DNA from: OLB7 sp966250335
GTDB lineage: Bacteria > Bacteroidota > Ignavibacteria > OLB7
NCBI GenBank assembly: GCA_966250335.1
Contig: CBINGZ010000002.1
Span: forward strand, 62,001 to 126,000
Length of the DNA: 64,000 nucleotides
Direction of reading: 5' to 3'
The notes under the pieces were generated by a model, which saw only the letters and a program-made list of their open reading frames with translations, did no database searches and was not told the DNA's origin. Of the stretch, positions 1 through 8,823 are shown one piece after another; the first letter of the stretch is position 1, and every line of letters starts with the position of its first letter. A program made the position numbers and the translations under genes.

Positions 1-1252
1 CCTGCTCCACCACCAGTGTAAGGAGGTGACGGTCGAACTGCTTCGCCGCGTTCGGCGCGTTGGAGATCCTGTTCGGGAGCGTCTGGAAGACCGCCGCGTT
101 CACGTACTGATCGGTCGGCGTGATCATCACCATGTTCGGATCGAAGTTGACCACGGCGCGCCCAGAATCCTTGTTGGTCGGATCGGCCATCGCCGACCGG
201 GAGTAATGCGCCACCATCACCGGCTTCGTCGACCGGATCACGACAGGCTCGCGCAGGTCGTATTCCATGAAGGCGCCGATCGAGGCGAGGTCGAACGCCT
301 CGGGCTTCGCCCCCTCCTTCCGGATCGTCACGGTCGTCGTTCCCGGATCGGCCGATATGACGCGGATCAGATCCCCCCCCTTTCGTCCCCCGAACGGAAC
401 AGCGACATACTCGGTGCTGAGCATTTCGCGGGGAGGAAGCATCTCGATGAGATGATCCTTCGTGTCGAGGGTCCAGGGGACCGCGGCCCTCATGTGGCCG
501 CTCAGCACCCCGACCGGCTTGTCGGAGACGACGATGGAGCCGGTGATATCGGACGCCCCGCGGATCGACCCGCCATCCTGGATCTGGAGGATCTCTCCTT
601 TGTCGAGGATTCTGGTGATCAGGTCTCCGGGACGATATCCGTCGACCGTCTTGGTCTTGGGATAGACCGTGACCGCCGTGTTCGACTCGGAGGCCAGGAT
701 CGCGAACTCGCCGCCGCGCGGGGCCACATCGCACGCCAGGGAGAACATGTTGCTGGAATCCCTGGGCGTATAGTGATCGAGCGCGTAATTCGCCGTCACG
801 TACTGCATTCCCCACGCGTTCACCGGCAGCGCCAGGTAGCCGTCCGAGGTATGCGTCCTGCTGTTGTAGCAGTAGACGCTGATCGGCTCGGTCGACCTGA
901 TCTCGATGGCGTTACGGAAGACTCCTTCCCCCGTGCACTCGAATCGCTCATCGATGCTCACCTTCGTGATCTCGTACGGCGCAAGCTTTCGGGTGACGAC
1001 ATAGCCGTCCGGAAAGGTCACCGTCACATCGACATGAAATCGCGATGCGATAGAGACAACACGATGAATCGAGGGGGGACTGCAGACGTCGGTTTCGTTC
1101 TGCATGAACCCGACGAGAAAATGTACCCCCTCGGCGTTCGACCCCAGCGCCGACGCCCCGCGCTTGCCGCCCTCCTGGGCGTGCAGGAGCGTGGCGCCGC
1201 CCCCCGCGCAGAGGAGCGCGAGCAGAAGCACGGCAACGGCTTGTTTCGGCAT
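1..1252 (-). CDS. Secreted IgGFc-binding-like domain protein, C-terminus cut by the window edge
   Basis: The frame starts at an ATG at 1252 and stays open to position 1, so at least 417 residues are encoded and the stop lies outside the window. The N-terminus MPKQAVAVLLLALLCAGG, ending near LLHAQ, is a typical Sec signal peptide. The body has the pattern of the IgGFc_binding N-terminal domain: repeated 'GDYxxVxA/VLASESNTAVTVYP' strands, 'VLSGHMRAAVPW', 'DHLIEMLPP' and a 'VMVAHYS' strand. In FCB bacteria such domains sit in large extracellular proteins that often end in a secretion sorting domain; that end is not visible here. The role is probably surface adhesion or structure. The family call is from pattern recognition and the function is inference. 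Confidence 0.75.
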   Translation of the reverse strand, partial: MPKQAVAVLLLALLCAGGGATLLHAQEGGKRGASALGSNAEGVHFLVGFMQNETDVCSPPSIHRVVSIASRFHVDVTVTFPDGYVVTRKLAPYEITKVSIDERFECTGEGVFRNAIEIRSTEPISVYCYNSRTHTSDGYLALPVNAWGMQYVTANYALDHYTPRDSSNMFSLACDVAPRGGEFAILASESNTAVTVYPKTKTVDGYRPGDLITRILDKGEILQIQDGGSIRGASDITGSIVVSDKPVGVLSGHMRAAVPWTLDTKDHLIEMLPPREMLSTEYVAVPFGGRKGGDLIRVISADPGTTTVTIRKEGAKPEAFDLASIGAFMEYDLREPVVIRSTKPVMVAHYSRSAMADPTNKDSGRAVVNFDPNMVMITPTDQYVNAAVFQTLPNRISNAPNAAKQFDRHLLTLVVEQ

Positions 1253-1574
1253 GTTGGTAGCAGCAGGAAATAACAACGTTACACGATACAGTAGGGTTAA
1301 CGTTCGCTGGTAGGACCACGACTGCGAGTAACGCCGGAGGGCTCCGGTCGGATCGCCGACCGACCACCCCTGTTTGCCGTCAGGAGGCTGTCGAGAGGGG
1401 ACAGCTCCATACTGCCTGGGCTATATCGGTCGGTTCGTGTCGCAGCTTCGGGAAGACGTGACGGAAATTCCCGGAGCGGGAATATAACGAACATACAATC
1501 GGATACAAGCCCTATGCCTGAACTTCCTGGCAGATTATTAGACTCCCGGTCGTGGCCTTGTGTCACAGTGGAAG
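1253..1574. other. Intergenic region upstream of the IgGFc-binding-like gene
   Basis: About 320 bases with no convincing gene. The part next to 1252 should hold the promoter of the minus-strand secreted protein. A weak TAnnTTTG-like octamer (one mismatch) can be read on the minus strand around 1280, too weak to annotate separately. No repeat was seen. Confidence 0.5.
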
Positions 1575-1615
1575 AAAAAAAAAGCGTCCGCTCCCGATTG
1601 CGCGGGAGCGGACGC
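1575..1615 (-). terminator. Rho-independent terminator of the PD40-OmpA gene
   Basis: Positions 1584-1596 and 1603-1615 form a perfect 13-bp GC-rich stem with a 6-base loop. On the minus strand it is followed at once by nine U residues (A-tract 1575-1583 on the plus strand). It lies 27 bases beyond the stop at 1642. This is the clearest intrinsic terminator in the window. Confidence 0.92.
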
Positions 1616-1641
1616 CGACGAATGCGTCCGGATAAAGCCCC

Positions 1642-4173
1642 TTACGGGTTATCGGTACCGGACGGTGTACTGATAACCACCTGCACCGTTCGATTATAGA
1701 ATCGGCCTTCAGGTATATCGTTTCGGTACAGCGGTGAGGTTTCGCCCACCCCCTGACCGAACAACTGGGTGATCAGACCTCCCTTGACGTTCTTCTTCAG
1801 ACCGTTCACGACCGTGTTGGAGCGATCCTTCGAGAGCTTCAGGTTACGGTCGTCGAGACCGACGACGTCGGTATATCCCGTCACGAGAACCTTGGCGCCC
1901 GGACGGATATCGTCGTAGATATACTCCTTCAGAATCCTCTCGTTCAGCGGTCCCGCCTCCGGGCTGTCGAACTTGAAGAGCACCAGCGAGTAGCGGTCGA
2001 TCGTGCTGTCCACCAGGCGCTCGCGGCGCTTGAGTTCGTTGGAGACGATCAGGATCGGGATCTCGACGATGTTCGAACGGCACTCGTGACCATCCTTGTC
2101 GTAGATGACGAGCTGGGCCTGGTACGGAGCTTCATCGGTCGGCTTCGCCTCATCCTCCTCCGATCCCTTCTCTCCCCAGAAGTATGCCGGGGAGACGGCG
2201 TCGGTCTTGCCGACGTTCTCCATCACATGCCACATCTTGCCGTTCCGCTTGATCTCGATCGCGCGGCGATCGACGAGGGCGTCGTTCAGGCCGTTCTTCA
2301 TCTGGAAGAGCATCGACTCCGGCTGCGGGTAGCGACGGAAGTCGGTCTGCAGGATCGGCTTCATGATCTCCCAGTCCTCGGAGAGGATCTCGGTCCGGCG
2401 GTTCTCGACGATGCCGAGCGGGTCCTTCGGGTTGGAACGGAACTTCGGGAAGTTCCTGGGGGGAAGGAGCGTGATACGCGACGGGTCGATCTGCCAGATA
2501 TTGATCAGGTAGTCGTAGACGATCTGGCCGCGCTGCTTGGAGACATCCATCACCTCGTTCAGGTCGGGCTGCTCCGAGTTGTTACCGACGATCTCGATCT
2601 TCGTATCCGGATGCGAGCGCATGCGGTAGCCGACGATGTTGAGCATGTGGTAGTACTTCTGGAGCGTACCGCCGGGGATCGACGAGTCGCTGAAGTTGCG
2701 CGTCTCGTCCGGGCTCTTGAAGAGGATATAGCGGTCCGGGATCGTGGCGCTCCCGGAATCGAAGAAGACGTAGGTGAGAAGCGGATAGAGCTCCTTCACC
2801 AGGTTCTCCTCGATCAGCAGACCACGGAAGTTGCGGTACTTGGCCGGAGCGGTCTCCGGAAGGTTGGCGACGTACTTGGAGATGTCGTAGGTCGCGGCCA
2901 GCGTCGGCGGCATGCCGAGCGGGAAGTCCTTCCGGAACTCGGTGTAGGAGGCAACCTTCGGGATCTGGATCGTGTCGACGATGTTGCTGTAGCCGTCGCT
3001 GGTGCCGTAGACGTCGATCGACATCGCCCCTTCGGCGTTGATCACGAAGGAGTAGTTGCCGGTGGAGAAGTTCGTCTTCACCGCCTGGATCGTGTCGCCG
3101 TTCTTGTGGTCGATGAAGACCAGGTCGGCCGGAAGGTTCTTGTCGGTGCACTGATCGTAGACGCGTCCGGCGACGAGGACCGTGACCGTACGCGGCGGGA
3201 GCAGACCCATGAAGATGTCGAGCTGTCCCTGGTTCTTGTCGGTGTCGTGATTACGCTCGGAAGCGAAGTAGACGATATCGCCGGCGGCCGGGAGCGTGAT
3301 GAAACGCTCGTCGCGCTCGGTGTTGAACGGTTCGCCCATGTTCTCGGGCTCGCCCCAGGTGCCGTCGGCGTTCAGCTTTGCGCTGAAGAAGTCGAGGCCG
3401 CCGAGACCGCCGTGACCGGCCGAGGCGAAGTAGAGGACCTTGCCGCCCGGGAAGAGGAACGGGCTGTCCTCACGCTCGGTCGTGTTGATGGGAGGGCCGA
3501 CGTTGCGCGGCTTGGCCCAGCGGCCGTCGCTCCCCTTGGTCGTGACGTAGATGTCGGCATCCCCTTCCGGTCCCATCGCGCCTTCGCGGGTGGAGACGAA
3601 GTAGAGGGTCTTGCCGTCGGAGGAGAGGGCCGGCTGGGAATCCCATGCCGACGAGTTGATCTCCTCGACGTTCCGCACGTTCTTCCACTCGGTCCCTTCC
3701 AGTTCGGCCTCGTAGAGATCGCAGTCGCCGAGACCGTCGTTGCGATCGCAGCCGGTGAAGAAAATGGTCTGTCCGTCGGCAGCGATCGAGGCGACGCCTT
3801 CGTTCTGATCTGTATCCACAGGCTCGGCCAGATTCACCGGGGGGGTGAAGATCGTATCGAGACGACCTGCCTTTGTCGTATACCAGAAATCGTGACCGCC
3901 GATGCCGCCCGGTCTGTCGGAGACGAAGTAGAGCGTCCGACCGTCGGCGGTGATCGTTGGTGCGTACTCGATATTCGTGGTGTTCACCATCGGGCCGAGG
4001 TTACGGATCTTGAACCTCTGGAGATTCTCTTCGGGAGTGCCTCCCCCCCCCGGCTGGGCGTACAGGGGAAGGGCAATCAGACCAACCACAGCGGCTGCGA
4101 GAAACAGGGCGAAGTGCGAGCGTAGGCTCGGGCGATTCACCACCACTTTCTGTTGGTTGTTGTTGTTGTTCAT
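1642..4173 (-). CDS. PD40 beta-propeller / OmpA-like outer-membrane-associated protein
   Basis: The protein has 843 residues from the ATG at 4173 (MNNNNNQQ...), chosen over an upstream in-frame start because a signal peptide (FALFLAAAVVGLIALPLYAQ) follows directly. After it come about five PD40/WD40-like blades, e.g. 'ITADGRTLYFVSDRPGGIGG' and 'LSSDGKTLYFVSTREG', then a carboxypeptidase-regulatory-like beta region. Two OmpA/MotB-like modules follow: one in mid-protein with 'KIEIVGNNSEQPDLNE' and 'ENRRTEI', and one at the C-terminus with 'VLVTGYTDVVGLDDRN', 'LSKDRSNTV' and 'YNRTVQVVI'. OmpA modules bind peptidoglycan, so an envelope-anchoring or gliding/T9SS-accessory role is likely. Tandem OmpA modules in one PD40 protein are somewhat unusual. 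It is transcribed alone and ends at a strong terminator. Confidence 0.88.
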   Translation of the reverse strand: MNNNNNQQKVVVNRPSLRSHFALFLAAAVVGLIALPLYAQPGGGGTPEENLQRFKIRNLGPMVNTTNIEYAPTITADGRTLYFVSDRPGGIGGHDFWYTTKAGRLDTIFTPPVNLAEPVDTDQNEGVASIAADGQTIFFTGCDRNDGLGDCDLYEAELEGTEWKNVRNVEEINSSAWDSQPALSSDGKTLYFVSTREGAMGPEGDADIYVTTKGSDGRWAKPRNVGPPINTTEREDSPFLFPGGKVLYFASAGHGGLGGLDFFSAKLNADGTWGEPENMGEPFNTERDERFITLPAAGDIVYFASERNHDTDKNQGQLDIFMGLLPPRTVTVLVAGRVYDQCTDKNLPADLVFIDHKNGDTIQAVKTNFSTGNYSFVINAEGAMSIDVYGTSDGYSNIVDTIQIPKVASYTEFRKDFPLGMPPTLAATYDISKYVANLPETAPAKYRNFRGLLIEENLVKELYPLLTYVFFDSGSATIPDRYILFKSPDETRNFSDSSIPGGTLQKYYHMLNIVGYRMRSHPDTKIEIVGNNSEQPDLNEVMDVSKQRGQIVYDYLINIWQIDPSRITLLPPRNFPKFRSNPKDPLGIVENRRTEILSEDWEIMKPILQTDFRRYPQPESMLFQMKNGLNDALVDRRAIEIKRNGKMWHVMENVGKTDAVSPAYFWGEKGSEEDEAKPTDEAPYQAQLVIYDKDGHECRSNIVEIPILIVSNELKRRERLVDSTIDRYSLVLFKFDSPEAGPLNERILKEYIYDDIRPGAKVLVTGYTDVVGLDDRNLKLSKDRSNTVVNGLKKNVKGGLITQLFGQGVGETSPLYRNDIPEGRFYNRTVQVVISTPSGTDNP

Positions 4174-4351
4174 TGACGCTGTTGATGCATGTAAGAGGAA
4201 AGGAGAGGAAACTAAGGGGGCCCTGAGGGGCGAGTCGCGCAGATTCTCTGGGAAAAGGAATTTAGGGTGCCGAGATGTAAAAGGCAACGTTTAATAACAA
4301 ACGTTTAATTAAAAGACTCGGCAGCCCGTGGGGTGTCGCATGCGGTAGGGA

Positions 4352-4379
4352 GGAATCCCGGCCGCCGGGCCGGGATTCC
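4352..4379 (-). terminator. Perfect stem-loop downstream of the DUF1573 gene, no U-tract
   Basis: Arms 4352-4363 and 4368-4379 form a perfect 12-bp stem with a 4-base loop, about 75 bases past the stop of the DUF1573 gene. No U-run follows on either strand, so it may be an attenuated terminator or an RNA-stabilising 3' hairpin. Confidence 0.45.
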
Positions 4380-4454
4380 GAGGCATTTCTGGCGTGTCGT
4401 AGAGGCTTCCGCCGCGGGGTAAGAGGGACGGGGAGCCGGAAGATTCGCGACCGA

Positions 4455-5216
4455 TCAGTGCGACTGATCCTTGCCGGCGGCGACAACGTCCGATCCGACG
4501 ATGTCGAGCTTCTTGACCGAGGCGATATCCGTCGCGATCTCCACCGAGCCGCCGATCGGGCCCGCCTTCATCGGCGTGATGAACATCTTGATCTCGGTCA
4601 CCTCACCCGGCTTCAGCACCTTGTCCATGGCCGGCTCGAACCGTGCCGTCACGTTCCCGCCGTTCAGCTTCGGAGGATGAAGCGTGAAGGCGGTGTCGCC
4701 GACGTTCGTCATCGTGAGCGTCACCGTCTGCTCGACGCCGACCTTGCCGTTGAGCACCGAGAAGAAGTCGGTCGGCTGGAAGGAGAACGGCTTCTTGACG
4801 TTCGCCTTCAGGTTGATCGTCACCAGCGGCTGGTTGGGATCGTCCGAGGTGACGTTGAGATACTTGTGGAGCTGGCCGTTGGCCGTGGCGTTCAGCGTGA
4901 CGCTGATCTTGCCGACCTCGCCCGGGCCGAGCTTGTTCTTGTCGATCTGGCTGGCGGTGCAGCCGCAGCTCGGGCGCACATCCTTGATGTTCAGGATCCC
5001 CGTCCCCGAGTTCTTGATCTCGATGGTCGTCTTCAGAGCGCCCGGCTCGACCTTACCCCAGTCGTACGTCGTCCCGCCGATAACCTCAAGCTTACCCTCC
5101 GATCCATCGGACTTCTGCGTCGACTGACCGGCGTTCTGTGCGTTGGCCGCCATCGCCATGAGGATCATGGCTCCGGCCGCCGTCACCATCGTGCGAAGCG
5201 GATGCAAAGCGTTCAT
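4455..5216 (-). CDS. Secreted DUF1573 domain protein
   Basis: The protein has 253 residues from the ATG at 5216, preceded by an AGAGG ribosome-binding site about 9 bases upstream. Residues 1-26 (MNALHPLRTMVTAAGAMILM...ANA) are a signal peptide. The DUF1573 signature follows: 'GGTTYDWGKVEPGALKTTI', 'NSGTGILNIKDVRPSCGCT' and 'LGPGEVGKISVTLNATA'. A second Ig-like half ends in 'FITPMKAGPIGGSV'. DUF1573 proteins are exported beta-sandwich proteins common in Bacteroidetes and Planctomycetes, with no fixed biochemical role. The gene appears monocistronic and a hairpin follows it. Confidence 0.88.
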   Translation of the reverse strand: MNALHPLRTMVTAAGAMILMAMAANAQNAGQSTQKSDGSEGKLEVIGGTTYDWGKVEPGALKTTIEIKNSGTGILNIKDVRPSCGCTASQIDKNKLGPGEVGKISVTLNATANGQLHKYLNVTSDDPNQPLVTINLKANVKKPFSFQPTDFFSVLNGKVGVEQTVTLTMTNVGDTAFTLHPPKLNGGNVTARFEPAMDKVLKPGEVTEIKMFITPMKAGPIGGSVEIATDIASVKKLDIVGSDVVAAGKDQSH

Positions 5217-5598
5217 ACGGAATGCCTCTTTCGATTGATTGATATAGAGTTGAAACCGATGTTCTAGCAGCAATATGTCTATAACTTGTCACGATCGCAA
5301 CGCCTGTTTTCGGCACGAACGGCGGCGATCGCTACCCCGCGGGTGAGACCCGACATATCCGAAGGCGAGAGAGTACGCGGGCCGCCGAAGCCGCCGGCCG
5401 CGCCTGCACCGGATGAGCGATACCTGGAATCATGACGACGACCCGGCCATCGATCGTGCAGAGCCTCCTCCCCACGATCAGGTTATCCCTTCATAATAGC
5501 CCCGGGCCCCTCCGATTCGTGATTTCCTCCTGAACGGGAACGGCCGGACCCCGAGAGATCCGGCCGCCATCGGGACCGCATCGGCGGCCCCTTTTCTT
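5217..5598. other. Intergenic region with a stem-loop after the TPR gene
   Basis: This 382-base gap holds the promoter side of the DUF1573 gene (next to 5216) and the 3' flank of the TPR gene (next to 5599). A perfect 8-bp stem (5541-5548 with 5559-5566, 10-base loop) lies 33 bases past the TPR stop and could be its terminator, again without a U-tract. No ORF with coding character was seen. Confidence 0.5.
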
Positions 5599-7326
5599 CT
5601 AGTCGCAACCGAGAGCCGTCATGTTCTTCTTGGCGTCGGCGTTCTTCGGATCGTACTTTATCGTCAGTCGATAGTTCTTGCAGGCGTTCTCCTTGTCCTT
5701 CAGGAACTGATAGCTGTAGGCCGAGAAGAGATACGACTGCGAGTTCTCCGGATCGTACTTCACCGCCTTCTCGAACTCCTTGATCGCCCCCTGGTAATCC
5801 TTCGCCTGGAACCGCTCGTTCCCCATGAAGAAGTAGGCGGTCGCCAGAATCTTGGCGTTCTCCTTCTCGTCGATGTTTCTGGCGGTCAGAACCTGCGCCA
5901 CCGCCACGGCCTTCTCCATCTGCTTGTTGGTCGCATGCGCGTTCATCAGCCAGTAGTAGGCCTGCACGTAGCTGCTGTCCGCCTCGATCGACTTGTTAAG
6001 GGCGACGATCGCCGGCTCGTACTGCTTCCGTGAGAACTCCGCCAGACCTATATAGAGGTAGGGGCTCGCCTTCGGCTCGTTCGGGCAGTTCGCCACGAAC
6101 CTTCCGAAGACCTCCACCACCTCGTCGTACCGCTTCAGGTTGTAGCTCAGACGGCCCAGCTCCTTCGCCACCGAGCAGTCGGCCGGGTTCGCATCCATCA
6201 CCTTCCGGAGGATGCCGAGCGCCATCGTGGTATCCCCTCCGGAGGAGAGGATGCTGGCGACCTGGAACTTCCGTTCCTCCGGGGTCATCAGCGTGTCCGA
6301 CACCCGGGCGTACATCTCGCGCGACTTGGCGTACTCCTTGGTCGCCAGGTAGGACTTCGCGAGCATGGCGCGAGCGCGGTCGTGGTAGAGGGAGGAGAGG
6401 GAATCGTTCTGCGCGAGAACCTTCTCCAGCGGCTCCACCGCCAGGTTGTAGAACTGTCCCTCGTAGGCGGCGCGGGCCAGCATCAGATGGCCGCGCGGGT
6501 CCTCCGGCCGCAGCTCGACATACTTCGTGAACGACTGTCCCGCCTTCTCGAACTCCTTCGCCAGCATCAGGATCTCCCCCTGCTCGAACCAGGCGCGGGC
6601 GTTCTTCGGGTCACGAATGGTGACGTCGTTGAACTCCAGCAGCGCCTTGTTGTAGAACTCGTTCGCCTCCGCCAGCGGCAGCCTCTTCGCCATTTCACGA
6701 TAGGTGCGCCCCAGCCTGACCCGCGACTCGATCAGCCCCTGGTTGATCTGGAGGGCCTTCTCGTAGTAGTTCTGCGCAAGCTCGTAGACGTTGCGGGCGA
6801 AGTAGAGATCGCCGAGCGCCACGTTCGGTTCGGCCGCGTCGGCGAACTTCTTGTTGGCGCCGAGGATGACCAGTTCGGCCGAATTGAGCGAATCCTTGCC
6901 GCCGTTGATAAGGACCTGCCCCAGCACCATCTGCGACTCCAGCGAACCGTCGTCGTACTTGACGGCACGCCGGGCGACTTCCACCGCCTCGGTCGTGTTC
7001 CCGAGGGCGGAGAGGGCAAGGGCGTACTTTCTGGTGTAGATCGCGTTGCGGCTCTCTTCATCCAGCGCGCGCTTGTAGAGGTCGCGGGCGACGCCGGATC
7101 TGTCGAGTTCCATGTTCACGTCCCCGGCCTCGACCAGAATCTGCGGGTCCTTGGGGGACTGCTTCAGCGCCTCATCATAATGTCGGGCGGCGCTGGTGAA
7201 ATCCTTCTCCTCGACGGCCTGCCGGGCGCGATCGAGAGCGCTCTGGGCATGAGCCGACACGACGGATGCCAGTGAAACGATGATCAGGGCCGCGACTCGC
7301 ACGGCGTTGCTCAAGAGTTGTTGCAT
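5599..7326 (-). CDS. Secreted or periplasmic TPR-repeat protein
   Basis: The protein has 575 residues from the ATG at 7326; the signal peptide (MQQLLSNAVRVAALIIVSLA...AHAQ) decides this start. The rest is a run of tetratricopeptide repeats from 'ALDRARQAVEEKDFTSAARH' to the final 'AIKEFEKAVKYDPENSQSYL' and 'NACKNYRLTIKYDPKNADAK' units. A closing Cys-Asp follows. It is the distal member of the lipoprotein-TonB-ExbD-ExbB directon. In Bacteroidetes an exbB-exbD-exbD-tonB-pstS-like-TPR order recurs, so it is probably part of that energised envelope system as a scaffold. No enzymatic motif was seen. Confidence 0.85.
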   Translation of the reverse strand: MQQLLSNAVRVAALIIVSLASVVSAHAQSALDRARQAVEEKDFTSAARHYDEALKQSPKDPQILVEAGDVNMELDRSGVARDLYKRALDEESRNAIYTRKYALALSALGNTTEAVEVARRAVKYDDGSLESQMVLGQVLINGGKDSLNSAELVILGANKKFADAAEPNVALGDLYFARNVYELAQNYYEKALQINQGLIESRVRLGRTYREMAKRLPLAEANEFYNKALLEFNDVTIRDPKNARAWFEQGEILMLAKEFEKAGQSFTKYVELRPEDPRGHLMLARAAYEGQFYNLAVEPLEKVLAQNDSLSSLYHDRARAMLAKSYLATKEYAKSREMYARVSDTLMTPEERKFQVASILSSGGDTTMALGILRKVMDANPADCSVAKELGRLSYNLKRYDEVVEVFGRFVANCPNEPKASPYLYIGLAEFSRKQYEPAIVALNKSIEADSSYVQAYYWLMNAHATNKQMEKAVAVAQVLTARNIDEKENAKILATAYFFMGNERFQAKDYQGAIKEFEKAVKYDPENSQSYLFSAYSYQFLKDKENACKNYRLTIKYDPKNADAKKNMTALGCD

Positions 7327-7483
7327 ATCCTGTCTAAACGGTTGTTGACACTGGAAATCGAAATCGGGAACCCCCTGCTCGTACCCGCAACTGCATATCC
7401 GTTCGGGAGTTCTGACAGACAATGTTCGATTCGGCTTGATCCGACGGCCGAACTTTTCGTAACCGGCGGTAAGCCCGCCCCGA

Positions 7484-8473
7484 CTACTCCTCCTCGGCCT
7501 CGGAGGTCACAAGTCGCATTCGGATATTCTCCCCCTGCAACCCCTGGTCCACGATGAACCGCTGGGCCGGCCCTCCCCGCGCGACCGAGGCGAGGAATCC
7601 GATAGCCAGCGAGTTGACGGAGGAGAAGGTGTAGCCGACGATCGGCTGCTTCAGAGGATACGAGCCCATGACCAGAGACGCGGGATGAACGCGCACGGGA
7701 GAACGCGGAGCCCCCGTGGAATCGACCGAACCGAGCCGGAGCGTCCTGACCCGGGCGCTGTCGCGGTGGGCGGCATACCAGCCGATCAGGGTGACCCCCT
7801 CCCCCGCCGCCACCGCCGCAAGAGCGGAATCGACGGTCGACACATACTTCGTCTGAGCAGTGACGTTCGAATCTCCGAGTAAAGTGGATCGGAGCACGAG
7901 GAGCGAGGAGGAGTTCTGGTCCGGAAGCACCAGCCGGAGCGGCTCGGCGGGGGCGGTCGTGTCCAGGCTCGCAAGCGTCGGAGCCGGGGAGCGGAGCGCC
8001 GCCGTGAGGCGTTCGACCGTCGTCTCCTGCAGCGGCGACCCGACCGGCACGGCGACCGCCAGCCCGTCGTAGCCGATGATATATTCCTTCGGCTCCAGCC
8101 CTCCGCCGACGATCACCTTCTGCTCGTCCGGAAGGAGTCTGCGGCCGATAATGGCGACCACGGAGGTCGCCGTGTCGCTCCGGAGCGTGTCGGCAAGGTA
8201 ACTGTCGATCATCTCCTGAAGGGCCTGCCGGGGGTTCACGGCGCGCACCTCGATCGAGGCGTTGGTCCGCGTCAGGAACGTGTCGGCGAGGGCCCTGACC
8301 AGCGGAGCGTACGCTTCGTCGACGAAGACGATCAGGCGTCCGGAGGTGGGCGTGTTCTGTTTCGGGTCGTACTCGCCGCACCCGGCGGCGAGTACGACGA
8401 GCGTAGCGCAGAGCGCGATCATCGACATCGGGCGGAGGAGCGCCGTCGACTCTTTCATCTTCTTCATATTCAT
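7484..8473 (-). CDS. PstS-like periplasmic binding lipoprotein
   Basis: The protein has 329 residues. The ATG at 8473 overlaps the stop of the upstream small membrane gene (ATGA). The N-terminus MNMKKMKESTALLRPMSM... ends in the lipobox LAAGC (about residues 28-32), so it should be lipid-anchored. 'SGRLIVFVDEAYAPLVRALA' and 'FLTRTNASIEVRAV' resemble phosphate/PBP-like family II binding proteins, and 'LVMGSYPLKQPIVGYTFSSV...AIGFLASVA' is the typical C-terminal lobe. No ABC permease is nearby. The neighbours are TonB/ExbD/ExbB, so a role in that complex is more likely than canonical phosphate import. The ligand is unknown. Confidence 0.8.
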   Translation of the reverse strand: MNMKKMKESTALLRPMSMIALCATLVVLAAGCGEYDPKQNTPTSGRLIVFVDEAYAPLVRALADTFLTRTNASIEVRAVNPRQALQEMIDSYLADTLRSDTATSVVAIIGRRLLPDEQKVIVGGGLEPKEYIIGYDGLAVAVPVGSPLQETTVERLTAALRSPAPTLASLDTTAPAEPLRLVLPDQNSSSLLVLRSTLLGDSNVTAQTKYVSTVDSALAAVAAGEGVTLIGWYAAHRDSARVRTLRLGSVDSTGAPRSPVRVHPASLVMGSYPLKQPIVGYTFSSVNSLAIGFLASVARGGPAQRFIVDQGLQGENIRMRLVTSEAEEE

Positions 8474-8709
8474 AGTGCCTCCCTCCGTTCCCGTGCGTCT
8501 TCGCGCGCGGCGCGGCGGCGCTGCATGTCGGTCAGCGCGAACCGATAGACTCCGTAGAGGAGCAGGACGATCCCGAAGATCGTCCTGAGCATCGATGCCT
8601 CCTCTCCGTCGGCGAACCTGAGCTTCATGAACCCTGTCAGGATGGCGATTCCGAGCGCCACCATGACGGTGCCGAGCACATATCCTATCCAGAACAGGTT
8701 GGTACGCAT
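8470..8709 (-). CDS. Small two-helix membrane protein, coupled to the lipoprotein
   Basis: The protein has 79 residues from the ATG at 8709. It has two hydrophobic segments, 'LFWIGYVLGTVMVALGIAIL' (about 4-23) and 'TIFGIVLLLYGVYRFAL' (about 38-54), then a charged Arg-rich tail. The TGA overlaps the ATG of the lipoprotein gene, indicating translational coupling. No family was recognised. It resembles short C4-dicarboxylate-like or cytochrome-assembly helpers only in size. Longer upstream starts exist but add unlikely sequence. Confidence 0.7.
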   Translation of the reverse strand: MRTNLFWIGYVLGTVMVALGIAILTGFMKLRFADGEEASMLRTIFGIVLLLYGVYRFALTDMQRRRAAREDARERREAL

Positions 8710-8823
8710 AAGCGGCAAAATTGGCGTATCGTGGGAAAACGGCCAAGCGGGGAGCACCCACCAGGTAGTAACGATTCGATTATACGATGCCGCCCGCGGC
8801 ATCGGTCGCACGGCGGGCCGCCT

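Noticed and set aside
26..1273. Long plus-strand open frame over the first 1.2 kb
   Set aside because: It is the antisense of the IgGFc-binding-like gene, rich in Arg/His and without family pattern; the minus frame has a signal peptide and a domain.
2086..4125. 679-codon plus-strand frame
   Set aside because: Antisense shadow of the PD40-OmpA gene; low-complexity Arg/Val/Asp composition typical of high-GC mirror frames.
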